Shown piece by piece: positions 59,122 through 64,000 of a stretch of 64,000 nucleotides of DNA; positions within the stretch are counted from its first letter, which is position 1; every line of letters begins with the position of its first letter. The stretch spans positions 2,046,001-2,110,000 of the forward strand of contig NZ_CP097291.1 in NCBI RefSeq assembly GCF_027595165.1, in the 5' to 3' direction. The notes beneath the pieces were generated by a model that worked only from the letters and a program-made list of their open reading frames with translations, was not told the origin of the DNA and searched no databases. A program made the position numbers and the translations under genes. This DNA is from Providencia sp. PROV188. Lineage in GTDB: Bacteria > Pseudomonadota > Gammaproteobacteria > Enterobacterales > Enterobacteriaceae.

Positions 59122-59532
59122 TCATTCTTTGGGCTTTAACCTATCAGCATTAGAAACATATAGAGCAAAAATAAGTACTAATATTGATATAGAGTAAATA
59201 ATAAAGAGTTGTGGATCTTTATGCTCAACTACTATTAACCTAATTACTGCAGTAATTGCAATATAGATAAAATACTGTAATGGAAAATGATAGTTAGATT
59301 GAAAATATTTAATAATCAATGCAATGAACTCAAAGTATAAAAAATAAACAATAAGACCATCTACTAATAAATAAATTGATATAGAATCATTAGCTGTAAA
59401 TAATAACCCTGCTAATACAACAGTTTCTTTTATTAAAAAGGCTATTAATATAACAGCAAGTAAAAGTAATGCGGCACTACTAATCCACTGTAATATTCTA
59501 CAAATCAATTTGGATTGACTTAGTCCTGACAT
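59122..59532 (-). CDS. psiE: Phosphate-starvation-inducible protein PsiE
   Basis: The 136-residue membrane protein has four helices and matches E. coli PsiE: AVILIAFLIKETVVLAGLLF, VDGLIVYFLYFEFIALIIKYFQSNYHFPLQYFIYIAITAVIRLIVVEHKDP. PsiE is a conserved inner-membrane protein induced by phosphate starvation, with no known biochemical role. Its presence inside the phage-end cargo region, rather than its usual chromosomal position, suggests transfer. Codon use is very AT-rich compared with the core genes. Confidence 0.85.
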   Translation of the reverse strand: MSGLSQSKLICRILQWISSAALLLLAVILIAFLIKETVVLAGLLFTANDSISIYLLVDGLIVYFLYFEFIALIIKYFQSNYHFPLQYFIYIAITAVIRLIVVEHKDPQLFIIYSISILVLIFALYVSNADRLKPKE

Positions 59533-59592
59533 GATACACCCACAGGATATTAATCCTTTGATATTAAATAGTAATATCCTTAATTAAGGAAA

Positions 59593-59670
59593 TGGACCAC
59601 CATCGAGGCATGGAACCTCGACTCTTAGAGTTAATAAAGCTAAATACTCTTCCAGTTGAGTTAATGGTGG
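59593..59670 (-). tRNA. tRNA-like element with atypical anticodon arm
   Basis: Read on the minus strand, the sequence folds as a cloverleaf. The acceptor stem is perfect at 7 bp (CCACCAT / ATGGTGG), followed by discriminator T and encoded CCA. The D arm is ACTC-AACTGGAA-GAGT with the GG of the D loop. The T arm is CGAGG-TTCCATG-CCTCG. The anticodon stem TTTAG / CTAAG closes an 11-base loop (CTTTATTAACT) instead of seven, and loop base 57 is C. It may be a degenerate phage tRNA, a tRNA mimic or a diverged functional tRNA; the identity cannot be assigned. Confidence 0.5.
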
Positions 59671-59814
59671 GAAAAAATCATTTAAATAAATTAACTACAT
59701 ATGAAGTAATCAAAATTAATATCCCTACTAATATAATTACTACAAATATATTTCCTGAATATATAACAATACGTCGATAAAGAGGAAACCAGTTCACAGA
59801 ATACACCTTATGAG

Positions 59815-59970
59815 TTAATTGTTAGAAAACACATACCCATTACCAAGCTTATTTAATGATGGCGTATCAAAGAAATAAATTGCACCAAGGACCGCTATAG
59901 TTAACACAGCCAAAATGAGTATGTTCTTATAAATAGTTACAACTAAACACTGAACTGTTTGCTTTTTCAT
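59815..59970 (-). CDS. Small single-pass membrane peptide 1 (phage region)
   Basis: The 51-residue peptide begins MKKQTVQCLVVTIYKNILILAVLTIAVLGAIYFF, one membrane helix, followed by a short polar tail. I place the start at 59970 after AAGGTA; a longer in-frame start would run through the repeated leader (59991-60072). A paralogue with the same leader lies at 61.1 kb. The small hydrophobic peptide and structured 5' leader resemble type I toxins or phage membrane morons, but no function is known. Confidence 0.6.
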   Translation of the reverse strand: MKKQTVQCLVVTIYKNILILAVLTIAVLGAIYFFDTPSLNKLGNGYVFSNN

Positions 59971-59990
59971 TAGTATACCTTGGGTAAATA

Positions 59991-60072
59991 TCCCTTGGAT
60001 ACCACATTTATTTTTAGATAAAAGCTTGCGGATGCAAGATTTGCTATTCATAGCAATGAGGTATGATTATTT
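59991..60072 (-). repeat. Repeated structured leader, copy 1
   Basis: On the minus strand this 82-bp leader contains two hairpins (TTGCTAT / ATAGCAA and CTTGC / GCAAG) and ends about 20 bp before the ATG of membrane peptide 1. It is nearly identical to 61264-61344; the stems are kept while loops differ. Confidence 0.85.
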
Positions 60073-60112
60073 CTTAACCTTAACACATCCATTTAAATAA
60101 ATACGATTTAAA

Positions 60113-60141
60113 TAAAAAAACCTCGTTGTAACGAGGTTTTA
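60113..60141 (-). terminator. Terminator of the cold-shock unit
   Basis: The stem CCTCGTT / AACGAGG is followed on the minus strand by a T run. It lies just past the stop of the zinc-ribbon gene. Confidence 0.85.
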
Positions 60142-60160
60142 AGTGCTATCGAAATATTAA

Positions 60161-60301
60161 TCAGCAAACTTTTGCTTTCATAGAGCTTTTGCAAAAAATG
60201 CATTTAGCGCCATGTGGATTATTTACTGAAATATCAAACTGTGACGTTCTATATTGAGATCCACTACAGCAAGGACATTTAAAGTACAGATAGACTTTTA
60301 T
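60161..60301 (-). CDS. YmcF/YnfQ-like zinc-ribbon micro-protein with non-ATG start
   Basis: The frame encodes about 46 residues with a four-cysteine zinc-ribbon pattern (FKCPCCSGSQYRTSQFD...GAKCIFCKSSM). It lies directly after a cold-shock gene. E. coli YmcF and YnfQ are small cold-shock proteins of this type beside csp genes and are reported to use non-canonical starts. Here too no ATG fits: the frame is open from the csp stop, and ATA at 60299-60301 or a CTG 12 bases later are candidates. The start is therefore uncertain. Translation is probably coupled to csp. Confidence 0.65.
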   Translation of the reverse strand: MKVYLYFKCPCCSGSQYRTSQFDISVNNPHGAKCIFCKSSMKAKVC

Positions 60302-60308
60302 AGTGTCT

Positions 60309-60521
60309 TTAAAGCGCCACCACATGTCCTGCAGCAGGACCTTTTGCACCATTTTCAATGATGAATGAAACTTGCTGCCCCTCAATTAAAGATTTGAAGT
60401 TATCACTCTGAATTGCAGAGAAATGAACAAACACATCTTTAGAGCCATCAGCTGGAGTGATGAAGCCAAAACCTTTATCGTCGTTAAACCATTTTACTGA
60501 ACCAGTCATTGTATTAGACAT
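60309..60521 (-). CDS. CspA-family cold-shock protein
   Basis: The 70-residue OB-fold protein has RNP1 (KGFGFI, about residues 16-21) and RNP2 (VFVHF), binding single-stranded RNA and DNA as an RNA chaperone or antiterminator. The ATG follows AAGGAA. A 260-bp leader precedes it, of the length seen for thermoregulated csp 5' UTRs. It sits in the phage region among accessory genes, similar to csp genes of the Qin and Rac prophages of E. coli. Confidence 0.92.
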   Translation of the reverse strand: MSNTMTGSVKWFNDDKGFGFITPADGSKDVFVHFSAIQSDNFKSLIEGQQVSFIIENGAKGPAAGHVVAL

Positions 60522-60785
60522 AGAATTTCCTTTAATTTTTTAAGTTTGCCATAAGGCATATTAGGCTTGTTTTTTTATTTTTACTTATGGGAATTAATTA
60601 GAAGGAATTCGCAATGAAGGGTATCTTAGATAACGCTAAATGGTGAACGACTTTAAACTGACTAGCATAAATAGACCTGTACTTCCAAACCAGTTAAACC
60701 ATTAGGCCACACAAACACAATAATAGCAAATTTTATATTTCACTCTTTTGTCAGAAGAGCTTACTATTGATAGTATAAATGCAAA

Positions 60786-61019
60786 TTAAAAAGCCATATT
60801 TAGCGATTTATTTGAATACGTTATACCACTATTTATACAGCTAGAGCATATTTTTACAACTTCATAACCTGATTTTTTAGCCATTTTAATTGCTTGCATA
60901 GCATTTAAAAAGTTACCCAGATAAAATCTATTTACAGCTATAGGCATATTCTTACATCCAATCTTATGCATTTTATAACTACCCTGTGGTTCCATCATTG
61001 TCTGAATGTAATAGTTCAT
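60786..61019 (-). CDS. Small Cys/His-rich hypothetical protein
   Basis: The 77-residue protein contains HKIGCKNMP, LGNFLNAMQAIKMAKKSGYEVVKICSSCINSGI. The single His-x3-Cys and the later CSSC make four potential metal ligands. This arrangement is shared by many short phage and plasmid proteins of unknown function. The ATG follows GGAGA. No function is assigned. Confidence 0.65.
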   Translation of the reverse strand: MNYYIQTMMEPQGSYKMHKIGCKNMPIAVNRFYLGNFLNAMQAIKMAKKSGYEVVKICSSCINSGITYSNKSLNMAF

Positions 61020-61136
61020 TTTTTCTCCATTAAGCTATACCAGAGGAAGCACACTAACAATCCCCATCATCGATGATTTTAAACCTCTGTTTTCAGAGGC
61101 TAAATACCTTTTATTTCCGTGATCTGCAGAATAGTT

Positions 61137-61241
61137 TTACATCCAGTATACAAGTGAAAATGCAGCTAACAGTAATACAACTATTATTAAAGCATTTCCT
61201 GCAAGTGATAAAATGTTTCGGTACAATGTAGATAAATTCAT
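61137..61241 (-). CDS. Small single-pass membrane peptide 2 (phage region)
   Basis: The 34-residue peptide MNLSTLYRNILSLAGNALII..., ending LVYWM, is almost entirely one membrane helix. It shares the pattern Y-(R/K)-N-I-L-x-L-A with peptide 1 (TIYKNILILAVL), and each lies about 20 bp behind a copy of the same 82-bp leader. TAAGGGA supplies the ribosome site. It is therefore probably a real gene despite its size. A hairpin (CCTCTG / CAGAGG, 61085-61100) lies downstream and may end the transcript. Confidence 0.6.
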   Translation of the reverse strand: MNLSTLYRNILSLAGNALIIVVLLLAAFSLVYWM

Positions 61242-61263
61242 AGGTAGTCCCTTAGGAATTACT

Positions 61264-61344
61264 TCCCTTGGATACCGCATCTATTTGTTAGATAAAAGCT
61301 TGCGAAAGCAAGATTTGCTTTATAGCAATGAGGTATGATTATTT
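61264..61344 (-). repeat. Repeated structured leader, copy 2
   Basis: This 81-bp copy matches 59991-60072 closely and lies 22 bp before the ATG of membrane peptide 2. The hairpin stem CTTGC / GCAAG is kept with loop TTTC instead of ATCC. Confidence 0.85.
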
Positions 61345-61737
61345 AATGTACTATAACATACTATCTATACATTAACTTAATTAATAATTTTATAAATAAA
61401 AACATTAAGTTAGGAGGTATTTTATTTAAAAAACTCTAATAATTAAAATGCTTACTCACTATACATACAATTGATAACAATTTTTTATTATCTTTTTACT
61501 TTTAGCTAATCTTATTTTTAGAAAATAAATTCTATATTTATATTTTATTCATGCGCCTAATAATAACTTAACTTATTGATTAATAATTATTTAAATGACA
61601 TTACTCCTTGGTTTTATGTCATTTTCAACTATCATTTAACCTCTTGATTTAACGATATTCTTTAAATGGTTTTGGGGAAGTCATTTTCTTAGCCATAAGA
61701 TAAATTTCACCTTATTTATTGACCTCCATTAACATTT

Positions 61738-61757
61738 TACTGTATATAATCACAGTT
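61738..61757 (+). promoter_or_regulatory. LexA box 1 upstream of dinI
   Basis: TACTGTATATAATCACAGTT closely fits the LexA consensus TACTGTATATATATACAGTA, with CTGT-N8-ACAG at 61740-61755. Confidence 0.9.
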
Positions 61758-61764
61758 ATTGTTT

Positions 61765-61784
61765 ATCTGTTTTTATATACAGTA
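61765..61784 (+). promoter_or_regulatory. LexA box 2 upstream of dinI
   Basis: ATCTGTTTTTATATACAGTA, a second CTGT-N8-ACAG site (61767-61782), is 27 bp from the first, about 2.5 helical turns. It lies 23 bp before the dinI ATG. Confidence 0.9.
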
Positions 61785-61806
61785 CTTTATGTAAGGAGAA
61801 TGTACG

Positions 61807-62088
61807 ATGGTTACTATTAAAGTTCACTTCGCTGCAAGTATGAAAGGCAAGTTACCCATGGGGACTTTCGATGCATTGAAAAATGAAATCACAAAAAGAC
61901 TGAACCCCAAATACCCTGATTTAAATATCGATATTAGTTGGGGATCTCAAGCTAATATTTCTATTGATGGCCTTGGTAAGAACGAAAAGAAAACCTACAT
62001 TGAAGAAACGCTGGAAGAAATCTGGAATGATGTGGATTGGATGCCTGATATGAAAGAAACTGAGGAAGTGGAGTATTTCGATAAATGA
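61807..62088 (+). CDS. DinI-like SOS-response protein
   Basis: The 93-residue protein has the DinI pattern: an N-terminal strand (TIKVHFAASMKGKLPMGTFDALKNEITKRLNPKYPDLNIDISWGSQANISIDG) and an acidic C-terminal helix (YIEETLEEIWNDVDWMPDMKETEEVEYFD). DinI stabilises or tempers RecA filaments; phage copies (such as Tum-like proteins) can tune induction. Two LexA boxes and GGAG just upstream show tight SOS control. It converges on the chloramphenicol acetyltransferase gene. Confidence 0.88.
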   Translation: MVTIKVHFAASMKGKLPMGTFDALKNEITKRLNPKYPDLNIDISWGSQANISIDGLGKNEKKTYIEETLEEIWNDVDWMPDMKETEEVEYFDK

Positions 62089-62137
62089 ACGGAGAGCGCC
62101 AACCACTCTAGCTGGCTGTATTAGCTCAGATTTAACC

Positions 62138-62168
62138 TGGCACAGCCACTGTACAGATCTGTGCCAGA
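62138..62168. terminator. Hairpin between dinI and cat
   Basis: A perfect 9-bp stem (CTGGCACAG / CTGTGCCAG) with a 13-base loop lies between the convergent genes. No T run follows on either strand, so it is a possible rather than certain terminator. Confidence 0.5.
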
Positions 62169-62176
62169 TGCAGACA

Positions 62177-62830
62177 TTAATATATCCCGTCATAACAGTA
62201 TTGCTGTATTTCATTAAGTAATCTACCAACATGGAAACCATCACATACAGCATGATGTACTTGAATAGCCAGTGGCATAAATACTTTATCTCCTTGCATA
62301 TAATATTTACCTATTGTAAATGCAGGAGCGAAGAAATTATTAATATTCGCAACGTCTAAATTAAAACTAGTGAAACTAACCCAAGGATTGGCTGACACAA
62401 AAAACATGTTTTCAATGTATCCTTTTGGAGAATAGGATAAATTGTCACGGTAATTTGCTACATCTTCTGAATAAACTTTTAAAAAATAACTGATTTCTTC
62501 GTGGTAGTAGCTCCATAAAGATGAAAATGTTTCAGTCTGTTCATGAAATATAGTGTACCCAGGATGAATTGTATCCCATATTACCAATTCACCATCTTTC
62601 ATTGCCATGCGAAATTCTGAATGTTCGTTTATTAATCGGCTAATAATGTATATAAAGGTAGGATAGAATTTGTACCCACTCTTCTTTACGTTTTTTAATA
62701 ATAAAGTAATATCTAGTTGAATTGTCTGGCTAAAAGTGCATTGCGCAAAAGACTGAAATGCTTCAAAATGTTCTTTCCGTTTCCATTCGGATAAATTAAC
62801 GAATGTATATCCAATGCTTTTTGTATCCAT
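62177..62830 (-). CDS. cat: Type A chloramphenicol O-acetyltransferase
   Basis: The 217-residue enzyme acetylates chloramphenicol with acetyl-CoA. It aligns along its full length with CatA proteins: [98 protein letters not shown], and the catalytic HHAVCDG with His193. It looks closer to the chromosomal Proteus/Providencia type than to CatI. No IS, integron site or plasmid gene is adjacent; it lies between an SOS-controlled dinI and a tail-fibre gene, so it is probably carried by the phage element. Confidence 0.95.
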   Translation of the reverse strand: MDTKSIGYTFVNLSEWKRKEHFEAFQSFAQCTFSQTIQLDITLLLKNVKKSGYKFYPTFIYIISRLINEHSEFRMAMKDGELVIWDTIHPGYTIFHEQTETFSSLWSYYHEEISYFLKVYSEDVANYRDNLSYSPKGYIENMFFVSANPWVSFTSFNLDVANINNFFAPAFTIGKYYMQGDKVFMPLAIQVHHAVCDGFHVGRLLNEIQQYCYDGIY

Positions 62831-63029
62831 TTTTAACTATCCTATATACTAAAATTTAGTTGATCAATTTAATATACTAAATTATAAATTGCGGTCAGTA
62901 CAATAATACCATTTTGGGAGGACTGAATATCCGTTCTTCGTTCAAAGTAGACTGTCAAATTTGATTGTGTACTGCCAACGAAAACCGTCAGATCAAGTCT
63001 GAAGCTAATACGCTGGCGCACCTTAGTTA

Positions 63030-64000
63030 TTACTCTTCTAGTTTGCTTGCTTGTTTTTGTTTGGATTCTTCCTCTAATATCTCCGCTTCCTCACGCGCAG
63101 CTTTTTCAGCCTCTTCTTTCACTACCCGTTCAGCTTCAATTTTCGCTAATTGCTCTGCTTCAGCTAGCTTCAGATTGTAGATAGAATCACTTGGCATATT
63201 CACACGAACATCAATCCAGTGACCATTTGGAATATCACAAGGCTCACCCGGAGTTAATTCAACCATTTCCCCATCAACTTCTTTAAGAAATTCAGGGTAA
63301 AGCTTGAATCGCTCATATTGAATGTTCTGCGGCAAGTCATGCTTGCGATATGTCGTATAAAGCACAATATCACCATCCTCATCAGGCTCAACAATGCGGC
63401 CATCGAATGGGTGCGGTTTATCTTTTTCAAGTACATCATAAAGCGCATACACAAGTGGAAGTTGGTTAATGCCGCACGGGATAGTAATACCACCATGAAC
63501 TCCACCCCAGCTAGCATCAGAGTGTAAACCAAGCACCCCATGCAGTTGATAAATTCCAGTGTGCAGCTTTTTGAGCGTTACACCTTCTGATTCTTCGTTT
63601 GTATCTATATGCTCTGCGAATACCTTAATGATCGGGGATGCGGCTTTTAGATTGCCGTTTGAGTCTTTGGTTGTATTTGCTTGAGTATAAAACTCATACC
63701 ATCCTCTCCAAAAGCCACGCTCACGTTGACGAAATGCAATTCGTGCTTTTGCATCACCCTGAATTTGCGTAACAAAGCCTGTGTTATCAGCCCCTCCCGG
63801 TCTTTTCATTGAAAGAGCCGGTGCGTAAGTTGCAAAAAAATTGATTGAATCTCCATCTGCTGCTGTAAACTCGGTTGATTCAATCGTGTTAGCATCTTTT
63901 GAACTTGCTGTTCCACCAATTCCGTATTCATCAACACGCATAAGTCGACCTGCCTGAGATGGAAAATAAAGGTCAGTGGGTTTTCCGTCTCTTGTAATTC
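63030..64000 (-). CDS. Phage tail-fibre/tail protein, 5' end beyond window
   Basis: The frame is open to the right edge (ITRDGKPTDLYFPSQAGRL precedes the first internal Met), so the true start lies outside. The visible part (about 322 residues) contains the segment MRVDEYGIGGTASS, common in lambdoid tail-fibre proteins of Enterobacterales, then GFWRGWYEFYTQANTTKDSNGNLKAASPIIKVF and GLHSDASWGG. The last about 45 residues are a charged helix (KLAEAEQLAKIEAERVVKEEAEKAAREEAE), probably a coiled coil. It marks the late, tail end of the prophage. The receptor is unknown. Confidence 0.82.
   Translation of the reverse strand, partial: ITRDGKPTDLYFPSQAGRLMRVDEYGIGGTASSKDANTIESTEFTAADGDSINFFATYAPALSMKRPGGADNTGFVTQIQGDAKARIAFRQRERGFWRGWYEFYTQANTTKDSNGNLKAASPIIKVFAEHIDTNEESEGVTLKKLHTGIYQLHGVLGLHSDASWGGVHGGITIPCGINQLPLVYALYDVLEKDKPHPFDGRIVEPDEDGDIVLYTTYRKHDLPQNIQYERFKLYPEFLKEVDGEMVELTPGEPCDIPNGHWIDVRVNMPSDSIYNLKLAEAEQLAKIEAERVVKEEAEKAAREEAEILEEESKQKQASKLEE

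Larger units (their letters stand above)
61242..61806. other. Region between small membrane peptide 2 and dinI
   Basis: This 565-bp region contains leader repeat copy 2, then about 390 bp of very AT-rich DNA without a gene, then two LexA boxes before dinI. Confidence 0.6.

Noticed and set aside
55385..59670. Idea that the tRNA-like element suppresses the amber codon in the YnfC paralogue
   Set aside because: The anticodon cannot be defined in the 11-base loop, so there is no support for stop-codon reading.
59592..59780. 62-residue plus-strand open frame
   Set aside because: It runs through the tRNA-like element antisense and has no homology or ribosome site.
60640..60715. Second tRNA-like stretch on the minus strand (AATGGTTTAACTGGTTTGGAAG...)
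   Set aside because: Only the outer AATGGT / ACCATT pairing holds; D, anticodon and T arms do not form a cloverleaf.

Overview
The window looks like a chromosomal segment of a Morganellaceae bacterium, most likely Providencia. This is inferred from moderate-to-low G+C with very AT-rich intergenic DNA, enterobacterial gene orders (gcvR-bcp, bepA-arsC-like, hda-uraA-upp / purMN, ppk-ppx, mdtABC-baeSR-trhP-cyaR), MgtE, an AarP/PqrA-type small AraC regulator and a Proteus/Providencia-like chloramphenicol acetyltransferase. No species call is made from sequence alone.

Layout. 0.1-9.2 kb is a conserved housekeeping block: glycine cleavage regulation (gcvR), peroxiredoxin (bcp), PerM, the outer-membrane protease/chaperone BepA, replication control (hda, read from a CTG start), uracil uptake and salvage (uraA, upp) and purine synthesis (purM, purN, with a PurR-type operator). 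9.4-13.3 kb is an accessory insert between purN and speG: arsRBC with a 28-bp perfect palindrome as likely ArsR operator, then a LysE-type exporter and a LysR regulator. 13.7-19.6 kb returns to core genes (speG, ppk, ppx, mgtE). 20.2-31.4 kb holds an MHS-family transporter and the mdtABC-baeSR efflux and envelope-stress operon, translationally coupled end to end and lacking mdtD. 31.5-34.0 kb holds trhP (yegQ), the small RNA gene cyaR (with an upstream CRP half-site and a Fur-like box) and thiD. 34.6-44.7 kb is mainly membrane transport: pagP, a PheP-like permease, a MarA-like regulator, a YidA-like phosphatase, a BrnQ-type carrier, two YdcZ proteins, a YddG-like exporter and an AlsT-type symporter.

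45-56.5 kb is a variable stretch of small genes (DinI-like, DUF1543, a Tat-exported aminotransferase homologue, GlpM, a metallo-beta-lactamase-fold protein, a cytochrome b561-like protein). It ends with two YnfC-family paralogues flanking a DUF805 gene. One paralogue is interrupted by a single amber codon, and an (TTAAAGG)8 simple repeat lies upstream of the other.

56.6-64 kb is an integrated phage-type region. It begins with a 54-codon remnant of the 3' end of icd, the same length and position as the classical e14/phage-21 attachment site. An imperfect ~120-bp direct repeat starting at the att core bounds a 1.9-kb cassette (GNAT acetyltransferase plus P-loop kinase). Beyond it lie accessory ('moron'-like) genes: psiE, a tRNA-like element, paralogous small membrane peptides with repeated structured leaders, a cold-shock gene followed by a zinc-ribbon micro-gene with no ATG, a dinI-like gene behind two LexA boxes, and a catA-type chloramphenicol acetyltransferase beside a tail-fibre gene that runs off the right edge. 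The intact icd and the integrase are expected to the right of the window. I consider this phage-end cargo cluster the most interesting part of the sequence.
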